A stretch of 64,000 nt of DNA from Anaerolineae bacterium (GTDB lineage: Bacteria > Chloroflexota > Anaerolineae > Anaerolineales > UBA4823): assembly GCA_003327455.1 (NCBI GenBank), contig QOQU01000005.1:124001-188000 (forward strand). Reading direction: 5' to 3'. Positions 34,578 to 44,790 of this stretch are shown here, piece after piece. The notes under the pieces are model-generated. The model ran no database searches, was not told where the DNA came from, and saw only the letters and a list, made by a program, of their open reading frames with translations. The translations under genes and the position numbers were made by a program. The first letter of the stretch is position 1. Each line of letters begins with the position of its first letter.

Positions 34578-35702
34578 CTAATTTTGCCAATGGATGACGG
34601 GAGCCAGACGTTTCATCCACCGTTGCCGGGGATCGCCATCTAGCGGAATGTCTTCGTGACTCATCCGTTGGATTTCAGCCAGGATTTCGTCGGGGAAAGG
34701 TACCATCCCGCCCATCCGCCCGTAAAATTCCACCGGCACGCGCCCCTTCACAATTTTCAGGACATCCTCCAGCATTTGACCGGCATTCATCTCGACGACC
34801 AACAAGCCTTTGAGGCGTTGAACAAGGTTTTCAATTTGAGGAGCGGGGAATGGGCTCAGGGTGATGGGGCGTAAGAGACCCACCTTGATCCCTTCTGCCC
34901 GCGCCATGCGCACCGCAGAAAGGGCAATCCTTCCGGCAGTCCCAAATCCGATCACCATATACTCTGCGTCGTCCAGGAAATACTCTCGATAGCGGATTTC
35001 GTTTGCCTGGATTTGATTCCAGACCTGCATGAGGCGGTAGTTGGTGACTTCCTCATCTTTGGGATCGATGTAGATCGAACTGAGAATTCGTCGCTCGCTG
35101 CCCATTGCGCCGCGCACTGCCCAGTCGGGATACTCGCTGCGGAGCGGACGCATGGGAGGCAATTCAGCCGGCTCCATCATTTGCCCAATGTTTCCGTCTG
35201 CCATCACAAAAACAATGGTGCGGTATTTTTCAGCCAGATCGAAAGCCAGGACAACCAGGTCGATAGCTTCCTGGACGCTGGCTGGAGCAAGGACAATGGG
35301 ATGATAATCCCCATGCCCTCCACCATGCACAATCTGGTTGTAATCCCCTTGTGAAGGAGCAATGTTGCCTAAACCTGGTCCACCGCGCACAACATCAATG
35401 ATGACCACCGGTACTTCCGTACCGGCAATATACGAGAGGCCTTCCATCATCAAAGAAATACCCGGACTGGAGGAGGATGTCATCACCCGCGCCCCAGTGC
35501 ACGCTGCGCCATAGAGCATGTTGATTGCGGCGACTTCACTTTCTGCCTGCAAGAAGGCGCGCCCTAAAGCCGGCATACGTTCGGACATCCATTCCAATAG
35601 TTCGGTTTGAGGGGTAATCGGATAGCCAAAATACCCCTCGAGCCCCGCCCGAATGGCAGCTTCTGCCATGGCAATATTGCCTTTCAAAAGCTCTTTCGCC
35701 AT
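34578..35702 (-). CDS. korA: 2-oxoacid:ferredoxin oxidoreductase, alpha subunit (VorB-like)
   Basis: 374 residues. The pyrimidine-binding domain starts [14 protein letters not shown] and [33 protein letters not shown] and the [17 protein letters not shown] segment are typical of alpha subunits, with the transketolase-C domain (about 255-355) behind. This length and N-terminus resemble VorB (3-methyl-2-oxobutanoate) more than PorA. Substrates would be branched-chain or 2-oxoglutarate acids from amino-acid fermentation. Confidence 0.92.
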   Translation of the reverse strand: MAKELLKGNIAMAEAAIRAGLEGYFGYPITPQTELLEWMSERMPALGRAFLQAESEVAAINMLYGAACTGARVMTSSSSPGISLMMEGLSYIAGTEVPVVIIDVVRGGPGLGNIAPSQGDYNQIVHGGGHGDYHPIVLAPASVQEAIDLVVLAFDLAEKYRTIVFVMADGNIGQMMEPAELPPMRPLRSEYPDWAVRGAMGSERRILSSIYIDPKDEEVTNYRLMQVWNQIQANEIRYREYFLDDAEYMVIGFGTAGRIALSAVRMARAEGIKVGLLRPITLSPFPAPQIENLVQRLKGLLVVEMNAGQMLEDVLKIVKGRVPVEFYGRMGGMVPFPDEILAEIQRMSHEDIPLDGDPRQRWMKRLAPVIHWQN

Positions 35703-35715
35703 GTTCGTCCTCCAC

Positions 35716-35958
35716 TCAGGCGCTGACAGCTACTTTTTGGGGTGCTGCGCGATAAACGGTCAGTGCTGCTTCGGGGCACATGATGGCGCAAATGCCACAT
35801 CCTGTACAGCCTTCACCGATTAAAGCAACCGGGTGATAGCCTTTGGGGGTTAAACGCCCCATATCCAGGGCAAGCACGTGTTGAGGGCATTCGCTGACGC
35901 ACAATTCACAACCTTTACAGTACACTTCGTTGACCTCGATCCATCCCTTTGCGGGCAT
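35716..35958 (-). CDS. korD: 2-oxoacid:ferredoxin oxidoreductase, ferredoxin (delta) subunit
   Basis: 80 residues with two [4Fe-4S] motifs: C14/C17/C20/C24 and C51/C54/C57/C61, each followed by Pro. It carries electrons from the TPP subunit to free ferredoxin. First gene of the operon, with an AAAGGAGG RBS; the leader contains TTGTCG and an imperfect palindrome TGTACAACATGCACA but no firm promoter. Confidence 0.93.
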   Translation of the reverse strand: MPAKGWIEVNEVYCKGCELCVSECPQHVLALDMGRLTPKGYHPVALIGEGCTGCGICAIMCPEAALTVYRAAPQKVAVSA

Positions 35959-36134
35959 AACCTACCTCCTTTTGTACAACATGCACAATTTTTTACGACA
36001 ATTATTATCGCATTTCAACAATTCAACGGCTAGTGTAAACTGTCATATTCCCATAGTACAAACTTCCTTACCTGCATCATCCAGGGGTTCCTGATTGGGT
36101 TTGGGATGATTCAGCGAGATTGGCAAAGCCCGTC

Positions 36135-37517
36135 TCAGGGAGAGGGGGTAGAAGAAGAACGTTGGGCGTTGATATCGGCGAGGATGCGTTCGTAGGCTTG
36201 CTGCATAGCCGCGCGTTGATTCATCCCTTGAAAGAAAACAGCCCGTAAGATCACATCCATCTGTTTTTCCACAATCTCCATCTCTGGTAAACTCGGGTAG
36301 GCAACACCGCTTTCAAAAGCCACAATTGACTGGGTGACAAAAGGGTCGCCAATGTTGATCACCCCACCGTTTTCGACCAACTGTTCGGTGCCAATAGCCG
36401 GGATCAAGCCAACATTGCCCAGGTTGGAGAGGGCTTCGGGACTAAACAGGCTTTGGAGGAACAGCCAGGAAATCTCATCCTCCTCATTTAGCGTCTGGCG
36501 AGTCAGAAAAACCCCTTCGCTTTGCACAAATCCTGCCAGCCTGCCGGTTTTGTAAGTTGGCCAGGGGTCAATTGCCAGGTTCAATGGGCCAACCTCTCCA
36601 GCCAATAAATAGCGATTCCAACTTCCTTCCACAATCAGACCAGCCCGCCCTTCCTGAAAAAGTCTCAGGTCGTTATCTGAATTAAATTCGGTCACCCCAA
36701 CCTGTTCAAATGCCTTCAGTAAATCCAACCACTCCAGTGCATAGCGGTAATCATCCTGCTGAAAGCCTGGCAACCCCTCGGCATTGAGCAGCAAACCTCC
36801 CAGCCCCAGCAGATGGCCTCCGGAAAAGAAAAAACTGCGTTCTAGGTCTGCACCAACCGTGCCGGCTTGGGTTGCGGTGGTTGCAAACGCCCGCATTTGC
36901 TCGAAGGTCTGGGCAGCGGTGGGGAGAATCGTCTTATTCCGGTAGAGAACTACGCCGTTCATTGTGATGGGCACACTCAGGCGTTTGCCATAATAGACAC
37001 CTGTTTCGAGGGCGGCTTGATTCAATAGGGTGGTTATTGAATCCAGGTTGCGATTGCCAAAATCAACAAGAAAACCTTGCTCGTAGAACCTGCCTCCCCA
37101 CTGTGCTGGGGCAATCAGGATGGTCGGTCCGGCCCCCTGACTCATTGCCTCCTCAAACCGGGTAGCCAGGTCTAAAGCGGGAACATAGAGAACGTCAAAT
37201 TGGACCTGAGGATACGTGGATTGAAAAACCGAAATCGTGCGAAACAAGATGGAACGTTGGGTTTCATCCCAGGAGTGCCAGATCGTAACTGTGCCTTCGA
37301 TAATATTGGGGGTTGGCGAGAGAGTAGGGGAAGGGATAGGGGTTGGTGAGGCGGTGGGAGGCATCTCTGTCGTTTGAATTTGACCCACCGGGCCACAACC
37401 GCCGCTTGCCAAACTGAACCCAAGTAGCAGAAAAACCAGCCGCTGGACGGTAGTAATAAACCAGGATGTCCGATTCCACTGAATGCGCACACCTTGATTA
37501 TAAACCCAACCCACCAC
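36135..37517 (-). CDS. Family 1 extracellular solute-binding lipoprotein (orphan)
   Basis: 460 residues. Signal peptide with lipobox Cys41 (LASGGC), Thr/Pro linker at about 50-72, then a sugar-type binding protein: TVTIWHSWDETQRSIL, FDVLYVPA, GPTILIAPAQWGG, LIVEGSWNRYL. No ABC permease or ATPase is nearby. The GTG start lies 2 bp after the stop of the giant GAF/HD-GYP gene, so the two are almost surely co-transcribed, suggesting a ligand-sensing rather than transport role. Confidence 0.82.
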   Translation of the reverse strand: MVGWVYNQGVRIQWNRTSWFITTVQRLVFLLLGFSLASGGCGPVGQIQTTEMPPTASPTPIPSPTLSPTPNIIEGTVTIWHSWDETQRSILFRTISVFQSTYPQVQFDVLYVPALDLATRFEEAMSQGAGPTILIAPAQWGGRFYEQGFLVDFGNRNLDSITTLLNQAALETGVYYGKRLSVPITMNGVVLYRNKTILPTAAQTFEQMRAFATTATQAGTVGADLERSFFFSGGHLLGLGGLLLNAEGLPGFQQDDYRYALEWLDLLKAFEQVGVTEFNSDNDLRLFQEGRAGLIVEGSWNRYLLAGEVGPLNLAIDPWPTYKTGRLAGFVQSEGVFLTRQTLNEEDEISWLFLQSLFSPEALSNLGNVGLIPAIGTEQLVENGGVINIGDPFVTQSIVAFESGVAYPSLPEMEIVEKQMDVILRAVFFQGMNQRAAMQQAYERILADINAQRSSSTPSP

Positions 37518-37519
37518 CT

Positions 37520-40500
37520 TCAGTCTATCAAGCTCAGAAAGACATCCACCACTTGTGGATCAAACAGCTTACCTGCATTCTTTTTCAGGAAATCCTTAGC
37601 TTCTTCTTTGCTCCATGCAAGCCGATAAGGACGATCGGAGGTTAAGGCATCGTATACATCCACCACGGCAAAGATGCGTGCTGCAAAGGGGATCTGCTCT
37701 CCCTTCAAACCTTGCGGATACCCCGATCCATCCCACCGCTCGTGGTGACAATAAGGAATAACGGCGGCTTTCTCGAGATATTGAATTGGGCGAAGCAATT
37801 GATAAGCCAGAACAGGATGTTGCCTCATGATCTCCCATTCCTCATCGCTCAAAGGTCCAGGCTTGCGCAAGATCTCGTCCGGTATGCCCATTTTGCCGAT
37901 ATCATGCAACAAAGTGCCGCGACGGATATGGAGCAAATCTGTTTCAGGAACTCCCAATGCTTGAGCTAATCTCAGCGTCAGGTCTGTAACCCGCCGACTG
38001 TGGCCCTCCGTCTCGTTGTCCCTCAATTCTAACGCCCTTGCCCAACCCTCCAGAGTCGAATCGTAGGCAAGGGAAAGTTGGGTGTTAATTTTCTGGAGAT
38101 TATCGAACAGATTGGCGTTATCAATGGCAATGGCTGCCTGACCGCTTAAGGTTTCCAGGAAATCCAACTCTTCTGGCGGCACAAACTTCGAGGCGCGCTG
38201 GAAAAGTTCCATGATGCCCACAATTTGACCTTTGGCAACCAGCGGCAGAGCAATATAGGTACGAAATCCTTCGCTTTTTATAAACGCCTGGCGTATGTTA
38301 TCTAAAAAACTCTCGGCAAGATCAGTAAGGATTTGAATGCGGCGTTCATTGAGAACATTTGCCAGTATCCCATTGTTGATGGGAATTTGAATTGGATTCA
38401 TGAAAACTGAACGATACCCTCGCTGAGCCACCATCCTCAGGGAAAAGGTTTGTGGGTCGTAAAGTAGGATATCCACTGCATCCGCATGGACGTGTGCCGT
38501 TACCTGTTCTAACAAAACATCTAAAGTCAGACTCAAATCCAGACTCGAATTGATGGCATTATCAATTGTCCGTAGAGCCATCAGGCGCTGCAGGTTTCTT
38601 TCGAGGTGCTCTGCGGCACGCACGCGCTGTAAAGCGTTGCCGGCAATCTCGCAAAAGGCACTGATGATTTTTAACTCATCTTCGTTAATAGATTGGTTAA
38701 TTGGATATCCAATCACGAAAGCGCCAATGGTTTCATGAGTTGAAGCAATTGGCATAACAATTCCCCCCCAACCAGGGCGAGCCTGGCTGCGAAATTGATC
38801 GGTTGCCCGCTCGTCGCGCACGAATTCTGCACATCGCAAGGGTTGACCGTGTTCAAATACCCAGCCCACCAGCCCTTCCCCAATGGCAAGCGGATCTAGT
38901 TTGATCTCTTGAAGCCATCCCTTTACCAGGCGAGGTATCAACTTCATCGTTTGGGGGTCGTACAACCATACCGCGCCGGCTTCACTCCCAAACAGGCGGC
39001 TGGTTTCATCCAACAATGCCCTGATGATCTCTTCACTGGTGAAAGCACTTCTCAAGGATTTGGATAAATCGTTGATCACTTCCAATTCGCGCAGTCTTTG
39101 CTGAGATCGATCAAAGGAGCGCGCCACCTGGACTGCGGAGGCGGCATGCGTGGCAAACATCTGCAGAAGGTCTAAATCTCGAGAAGTTAACTCACGATGG
39201 TTCGTCGAGAGAGCCTGGACGATCAATACCCCAATCAGCTCTCCGCCGCAAATCATTGGCACTCCGAGGGTTTGCGAGAAATACACAGGGCTTTGACCGC
39301 CGAAAGGTTCGTTCAATAACGTTTCATTTTCCACTTGAAACGGTCTTCGCTCCCCTGCGACCCGCGCAGCTACCCTCTCTCCAGTCTCCCAATTCCCTGT
39401 CGCAGAAAGAGGGATATTCTTAACCGCCGCCAGCTCTAAGCGTTTGTGCTGGGAATCATATAAAAAGATTGCCCCTCCAGCCACTTCGAGCAGACGGGTT
39501 ATTCGCTCCAAAATCACCCTTAAGGCGCTCGAAACCTCCAGAATTGCGGATAAATCTTGTGTAGTTTCCAACAGGGCAGCCATCTCATCTGCCCGGAGTT
39601 GAGTCTGACGATACAGACGGGCATTCTGAATAACTCCTGCGGCATTGGCTGCGATGATTTCCAGCCATTCGAGGTCTTCCCGCGTATAAGCAAAAGGAGT
39701 GTAACTTTGCGCAGAGATCATCCCCAATACCTGCTGATGATGACGGAGGGGAACGGCAATCAGGGACCGAATGGGTTCATCGCTGCCAAAATAAATTGCC
39801 CGCTCTTTGATCCGTCTCTCATGAAGCAGGTCATCTACCAGTAAAGAAATTCCCTGTTCGATTACCCAGCCACTTAATCCCTGACCTGATGGAATCGCTT
39901 GTTTATCAACTCTTCCCCCTCGATCAATCGCATACTCAATCTGGATTTGATCCCCTGTCTCCCCAACCATAGAGATCACCAAAGCTTCCGTGGGCATAAC
40001 CGCTTCGACCGCCCGATGGATGGTTTGATAGATCGCCTCAAAGTCGTACCCGGCTTCAATCAGTTGCTGGCTTGCTCTATGAAGAGCAGCCTGCCTCTGG
40101 CTGTCCTGGATTGCCTGGGCATACAACGAGGAATTCTGGAAGGAAAGACCAGCCTGTTCTGCAAACGCAGTGACCAGTTGGAGGGGTTTTTCATCCCATG
40201 GCAAAGCCTTAACTCCCTCCAAAGCCAGGATGCCTCGCGGCAGTTGATGGTCTGAAAGTGGAGAAACTATCCCGCTACACCCCAGCGCCTCATTAAAATC
40301 CTCACAGGTTCGGATCGCTCCTCCTGGGTCAATTTCGATCCATTGCGTTTCAGGGGTATCTGCCTCCAGAAATCGTTGAGCAAACTCCACCCATGCCTCG
40401 TCCGAAGTTATTGAAGGAGCGCTGTGCAGGACACGGGATTTGGGCTTCCTGTCCATCCAGACAATCGTGGCAGAGCGATAGTTGACAAAATCTCCTAACG

Positions 40501-42391
40501 ATTCAAATATTTTCTGCAAAACCCCTTCGGTTTCCAGTTCACTGCTAAGCGAATGAGCGGTTTTGACTAACGACTCTGCAACGCGACGGGCATGGCGTTC
40601 CGATTCAGCGCGGCGCAGGCGTAACAGGGCGGAAGCCAACAATCCCGCAATCGTAGACATCAGCCGTTCATCGTCACGGCTAAATGCCTTGATCTCTTTA
40701 CTTTCCACATTCAAGACACCAAGAATTTCCTCGCCGATTAGAAGGGGAACGCAAAGCTCAGAACGGGTTTGCGGATTGGCAGGGAAATAATTCTTTTCGT
40801 GGGTCACATCATCAATCCGCAATGCGCGGCGGGTTTGGGCAACCATCCCTGCGATACTTCCTTCGCCAAGGTGATAGACCCCCTGCATCGCCGCAGGAGT
40901 CGCTCCCCGGTAACTGGGATGAGGCTTTAACCCACCCCATGTCTGCGAGAATAAAAGGACACCAAAGTTATTCGGATAGAGGGTGTCGCCCACAATCTGC
41001 GTTACCGAAGCGATCAGTTCATCTTCTGACTCAGCCTGCACCCCACAGGCTGATACCAGTTGAAGTACCTGAAGTTCATTCAACTGAGCCTGAAGGCGCT
41101 GGTAAAGCTGTAAACGGGTGAGCACGCCCCCTGCCTGGCGGGCGATTAGTTCAAGCATCTGGCGATCCTGCTCGTTAAACCCATTGGCTTTATTCGCCGC
41201 CAGGATCAATCCTCCCATGTGTTCCCTGACATCCACCTGGACAGCCAGCACAGAGTGACAGTTGAGGGCTTGAGCAAAAGCGCGAAATCCTTCGGGTAAA
41301 TCTTCCAGGCGGTTTGCCAGGAGAGAGCCTTGTTTGTCAAAATCCCAAATCTTTTGCCCCTCGCTGACCGAAAAGCGGAAAAGGTTTAACTCAGGCAGCG
41401 TAAAACCATAGGCGGGCAATTGGGCTATCAAAAGGTCAGCCTCTCGATCGCGGATTGCAATCAGAGCTTTGGGAGCCGAGAGGATTTCCGCCACCTGTTG
41501 AGAAATCGCCTTGTAAACCTCTTCGGGTGTCTGTAATCCCTGCAGATAAGCTGCCAATTCATTCAAACGTTTCAGGTTTTCGGTCTGCACCTTCATTAAA
41601 TGTTCAATCTTTACCCGCTCGGTTAAGTCTCTGCCAACACCCACAATTCCTTGAATCCGCCCGTCCAAACCCCGCAGTGGAGAGAGGTGGGTCTGGATTA
41701 CGTGTTCACCGTTTTGGTCTTGATAGCTCCATTCATAGATCACATTCTCCCCTGCCAGAGCGCGTTGGTTTGCCTGTTCATGCACCTTAGCCGCTTCATC
41801 ACCCAGAATCTCTCTCGCCGTCTTACCAAGGAACATTTCCGGGCTTAGGGCATATTTCTCAAGCCATTGTCCGTAAACTCCAACATGGCGGCCTTCGGTG
41901 TCTAACAGAAAAATGATGTCCGCCATCGAATTGATCAGGGAATAAAATCGGTCGCTCTCCGTGTGATAGGCATGTTCGGCATAAACACGAGCGCTGCTAT
42001 CGTGATGACTGATCATTACATAATTTCCCCCATGGAGGGGAATTGCTCGCATTTTGTACCATAACTCTCCGCGCGGTGTCTGACAGGGGTAATCCGTTAC
42101 AAATTCAGTTCTCTCACCTTGAGAGACTTCCTGTAATCCCCTCAAAACTTCTTGCGCAATAAGATCACCCCTCTGGACTGCTTTGCGGCAGATCTCAAAA
42201 TAATTCAGTCCGACACCTTCGCGCGTTTCGGCATCAGCATCGTTTTCCCGGGCAAAATCTCGCCAGGCCTGATTAACCCATAAGATCTCTCCATTCGAAT
42301 CGATCAAAACAATTTCATCGAGCAGAAAATCCATCATGGAGCCAAGCAGATTGATCATACTTTCTTGATCTTGCTTTTGTGGCCTATTCAT
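37520..42391 (-). CDS. Giant PAS2-GAF7-HD-GYP cyclic di-GMP phosphodiesterase
   Basis: 1623 residues, soluble. Two PAS domains (about 15-135 and 145-265; the second ends GIVGVGRDLTER) are followed by seven GAF domains (about 290-1410, each with a pattern such as GAIFLYD, GAVWLYD, VDILLYD and LGVPMICGGELIGVL), then HD-GYP (about 1440-1620). The metal-binding H1496/D1497 in LLHDIGKMG and GYP at 1557-1559 in HERWDGSGYPQGL are intact, so c-di-GMP hydrolysis is expected. No kinase or GGDEF domain is present. Neighbours are a receiver 18 bp upstream and a solute-binding lipoprotein 2 bp downstream. Confidence 0.92.
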   Translation of the reverse strand: MNRPQKQDQESMINLLGSMMDFLLDEIVLIDSNGEILWVNQAWRDFARENDADAETREGVGLNYFEICRKAVQRGDLIAQEVLRGLQEVSQGERTEFVTDYPCQTPRGELWYKMRAIPLHGGNYVMISHHDSSARVYAEHAYHTESDRFYSLINSMADIIFLLDTEGRHVGVYGQWLEKYALSPEMFLGKTAREILGDEAAKVHEQANQRALAGENVIYEWSYQDQNGEHVIQTHLSPLRGLDGRIQGIVGVGRDLTERVKIEHLMKVQTENLKRLNELAAYLQGLQTPEEVYKAISQQVAEILSAPKALIAIRDREADLLIAQLPAYGFTLPELNLFRFSVSEGQKIWDFDKQGSLLANRLEDLPEGFRAFAQALNCHSVLAVQVDVREHMGGLILAANKANGFNEQDRQMLELIARQAGGVLTRLQLYQRLQAQLNELQVLQLVSACGVQAESEDELIASVTQIVGDTLYPNNFGVLLFSQTWGGLKPHPSYRGATPAAMQGVYHLGEGSIAGMVAQTRRALRIDDVTHEKNYFPANPQTRSELCVPLLIGEEILGVLNVESKEIKAFSRDDERLMSTIAGLLASALLRLRRAESERHARRVAESLVKTAHSLSSELETEGVLQKIFESLGDFVNYRSATIVWMDRKPKSRVLHSAPSITSDEAWVEFAQRFLEADTPETQWIEIDPGGAIRTCEDFNEALGCSGIVSPLSDHQLPRGILALEGVKALPWDEKPLQLVTAFAEQAGLSFQNSSLYAQAIQDSQRQAALHRASQQLIEAGYDFEAIYQTIHRAVEAVMPTEALVISMVGETGDQIQIEYAIDRGGRVDKQAIPSGQGLSGWVIEQGISLLVDDLLHERRIKERAIYFGSDEPIRSLIAVPLRHHQQVLGMISAQSYTPFAYTREDLEWLEIIAANAAGVIQNARLYRQTQLRADEMAALLETTQDLSAILEVSSALRVILERITRLLEVAGGAIFLYDSQHKRLELAAVKNIPLSATGNWETGERVAARVAGERRPFQVENETLLNEPFGGQSPVYFSQTLGVPMICGGELIGVLIVQALSTNHRELTSRDLDLLQMFATHAASAVQVARSFDRSQQRLRELEVINDLSKSLRSAFTSEEIIRALLDETSRLFGSEAGAVWLYDPQTMKLIPRLVKGWLQEIKLDPLAIGEGLVGWVFEHGQPLRCAEFVRDERATDQFRSQARPGWGGIVMPIASTHETIGAFVIGYPINQSINEDELKIISAFCEIAGNALQRVRAAEHLERNLQRLMALRTIDNAINSSLDLSLTLDVLLEQVTAHVHADAVDILLYDPQTFSLRMVAQRGYRSVFMNPIQIPINNGILANVLNERRIQILTDLAESFLDNIRQAFIKSEGFRTYIALPLVAKGQIVGIMELFQRASKFVPPEELDFLETLSGQAAIAIDNANLFDNLQKINTQLSLAYDSTLEGWARALELRDNETEGHSRRVTDLTLRLAQALGVPETDLLHIRRGTLLHDIGKMGIPDEILRKPGPLSDEEWEIMRQHPVLAYQLLRPIQYLEKAAVIPYCHHERWDGSGYPQGLKGEQIPFAARIFAVVDVYDALTSDRPYRLAWSKEEAKDFLKKNAGKLFDPQVVDVFLSLID

Positions 42392-42409
42392 CCTAACTCT
42401 TTCCTATAC

Positions 42410-42859
42410 TCAATAAAGAGTGGCCAACACCAACGGTACTTCGACATCCAGAGTGCTTTTTGCGATAAACCCGTCTGCGCCTGCCAGCAATGCCTGTCGC
42501 CGATAAACTTCTTCAGTGTAAATTGACATAACGAAAACGTGGCTTTGAGGACAAAATTGCTTTATCTGTCGCGTGACTTCGAAGCCATTGATATCGGGTA
42601 ATTTGAGATCAATGAACGCCACTTCGATCGTTTGATCCTGGCAAATCTCAATCGCCTGCCGCCCGTTCTCTGCAGTTCGAATGGAGATGCCTGGATAAAG
42701 ATTCTGGATCAGGTCCGCTAAAGACCTGAGCAGAGACGGGTGGTCATCAACGACCAGAATCCGGTGTTCTTTAGCATCTTTTTCGGGCATATCAGTTTCC
42801 GTTTTATTCAAATTATGGAAATCCTGTAAAGATTCCGTTTTCATACAGATGACAGCCAT
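42410..42859 (-). CDS. Single-domain response regulator
   Basis: 149 residues from ATG 42859 (GGAG 11 nt upstream; ATG 42790 is another option). A receiver occupies about 32-150: VVDDHPS, phospho-Asp in VAFIDLKLPDINGF and Lys in GFIAKS. The NarL-like receiver type normally has an HTH output, but the frame stops right after the receiver. It precedes the HD-GYP giant by 18 bp and is a likely phospho-input for it. Confidence 0.85.
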   Translation of the reverse strand: MAVICMKTESLQDFHNLNKTETDMPEKDAKEHRILVVDDHPSLLRSLADLIQNLYPGISIRTAENGRQAIEICQDQTIEVAFIDLKLPDINGFEVTRQIKQFCPQSHVFVMSIYTEEVYRRQALLAGADGFIAKSTLDVEVPLVLATLY

Positions 42860-42990
42860 CACTGGTGAAACTCCATAACCAGAATTATCTCTATTCTGGC
42901 AGAGGAAGCTAAAATCGTCTATCAGGATTGTTTGGAATGAGATGTCAGGGAATTTTGACAGTTGTCCAGGGTATGTCTCTTACAGACGAG

Positions 42991-43644
42991 TTACTCATCC
43001 AGAGAGATTAACCCATGTTGAATGGCAAATTTAACCAAAGTGGGTAAATCGTTAATCTCAAGTTTTGCCATGATGCGGCTACGGTAAGTTTCGACGGTTT
43101 TGATAGAAAGAAACAGGGTTTGGGCAATCTCAAGATTACTTTTCCCCTCCACAACAAGCTTTAGCACCTGACGTTCCCGCTCGCTTAATTTCTCCAAAGG
43201 ATCCTTTTGTTCAACCATCTCTTGAAGGAAGAGATAATCATCGAGAATACGCTCGGCAATTCTTTGACTGAGATAGCGCCTGCCTTGAACAACCGCTCGA
43301 ACCGCCTGGATGACCTCTTCGCCGGCAGACTCTTTGAGCAGATAACCGTTTGCACCAGCTTTCAAAGCGTTGAGGATGTGCTGGCGAGTTTCGTGCATCG
43401 AGAGAATAATTACCTTTAGCGAGGGTTCCTGCCGAAGAATCTGAGCCGTCGCTTCGATGCCATTGATGGTGGGCATGGCAATATCCATCAAGATCACATC
43501 GGGTTTCTGGCGCAGGCACTCCTGGACAGCCGTTTTGCCATCGCCCGCAGCCCCAATGACGCGAATATCCGCTTCGGTCTCGAGGATAAACTTCAAGCCA
43601 TCGCGCACCAGCGTGTGATCGTCAGCTAAGAAGACGCGTATCAT
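42991..43644 (-). CDS. NarL/FixJ-family response regulator
   Basis: 217 residues from ATG 43644 (strong GGAGGCAGG just before; overlaps the kinase stop by 4 bp). Receiver with ADDH near the start, phospho-Asp in VILMDIAMP and Lys in GYLLKES. The LuxR-type HTH at about 150-212 has LSERERQVLKLVVEGKSN and IAQTLFLSIKTVETYRSRI. Cognate partner of the kinase encoded by the overlapping upstream gene. Confidence 0.94.
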   Translation of the reverse strand: MIRVFLADDHTLVRDGLKFILETEADIRVIGAAGDGKTAVQECLRQKPDVILMDIAMPTINGIEATAQILRQEPSLKVIILSMHETRQHILNALKAGANGYLLKESAGEEVIQAVRAVVQGRRYLSQRIAERILDDYLFLQEMVEQKDPLEKLSERERQVLKLVVEGKSNLEIAQTLFLSIKTVETYRSRIMAKLEINDLPTLVKFAIQHGLISLDE

Positions 43645-44636
43645 CCTGCCTCCCCCTTCGTCCAACTCGCCACCAGCCGAGTCCCCTTGCCTTTCTCGCT
43701 TATGATCTCCAGACGTCCATCCACAGCCAGCATCCGTTCCCGCATGATCTTAACTCCCCAGCTTGGATACTCTTTGTCTTTCAAAATTTTCTGCGGATCG
43801 AAGCCAATCCCATTATCTTCAACCACCATTTCTATCCTGTCCGCGATCTGACGCAGGGTAAGGGTGATGTGCGTAGCCTGGGAATGACGCAATGCATTAT
43901 CCAGGGCACTCTGAGCGACGCGATAGAAAGCCATCTCCACATTTGCGGGCAGTCTCCCAATCTTTTCATCACAGGAAACAGCGAGAGGGAGATCAAAACG
44001 TTTCTGCAAACGCCCGGCAAGCCATTTTAATCCTTCCGCCAATCCGAAATCTTCCACAACCGGCGGGTGCAACTCAGCGATGACATCGCGAATTTGCGCG
44101 GCGGCTTCCTCGATCAGGGTCTGTACTTCTTGTAGCCTTTCGTGCACTGCTCTGGCAGAATCTTCGGATAAGAGGGATTTCACAATCTTCAGGTTGAGAT
44201 TGATCGCCGTGAGTGTCTGCCCGACTCGATCGTGTAACTCACCGGCTAATCGTCGTCGCTCCACCTCCTCAATCTGGCTGCATCGCTGAGCAAGCAGTTT
44301 TACCTCACGGTAGGCTTCTTCCAGATTTCCAATCGTATGGCGCAACTCTTCCCGTTCTTTTTCAAGCGCTTGATAAATGCGAATCATCTGTCTCTCTTCT
44401 CTCGACAAAAGCAAAAAGAGGAGAAGCGTAGTTACCAGCACAAAACCCCACCCCTTGTAGGTTTGAGCCTGTTGGTAGGCCTCGAGGGAGGGAATGAAAA
44501 GCAATAGAAGCCAATCCGAGAGTAAAATGTACAGGCAGGAAAAGGTAAAGTAGAGAAAGGACGTCCTGAGAGAAATCGCCTGCGGCGTTCGCCAACCAGC
44601 ATCAGGGTTTAAGCGTCTGTCCATCTTGCCACCCAT
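43641..44636 (-). CDS. NarX/DegS-type membrane histidine kinase
   Basis: 331 residues. Two membrane helices (about 28-48 and 62-80) with a very short outer loop, a coiled coil, HisKA_3 with the phospho-His in LAGELHDRVGQTLTAINL, and HATPase (VEDNGIGFDP, WGVKIMRERM). ATG 44624 is an alternative start. Pairs by overlap with the NarL-type regulator. Divergent from the DHDPS-like gene. Confidence 0.92.
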   Translation of the reverse strand: MGGKMDRRLNPDAGWRTPQAISLRTSFLYFTFSCLYILLSDWLLLLFIPSLEAYQQAQTYKGWGFVLVTTLLLFLLLSREERQMIRIYQALEKEREELRHTIGNLEEAYREVKLLAQRCSQIEEVERRRLAGELHDRVGQTLTAINLNLKIVKSLLSEDSARAVHERLQEVQTLIEEAAAQIRDVIAELHPPVVEDFGLAEGLKWLAGRLQKRFDLPLAVSCDEKIGRLPANVEMAFYRVAQSALDNALRHSQATHITLTLRQIADRIEMVVEDNGIGFDPQKILKDKEYPSWGVKIMRERMLAVDGRLEIISEKGKGTRLVASWTKGEAG

Positions 44637-44753
44637 CCAAAATGAACGAAATCAAATAACGAAATGGATACTTTCATTATAACGTTAATAGAATCGAAAA
44701 ACAAAATGAGAAAAGGCATGTTTTTCTTTTCATCCCAATCTGATTATCCTTTT

Positions 44754-44783
44754 TAGAGACAACTAACGGGGATACGGTATAAT
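44754..44783 (+). promoter_or_regulatory. Promoter for a probably leaderless DHDPS-family transcript
   Basis: TAGAGA (44754-44759) and a perfect TATAAT (44778-44783) are separated by 18 bp. Transcription should start near 44790, at the ATG of 44791. The other in-frame ATG at 44782 overlaps the -10 box. No RBS precedes either. Confidence 0.5.
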
Positions 44784-44790
44784 GGGTCGC

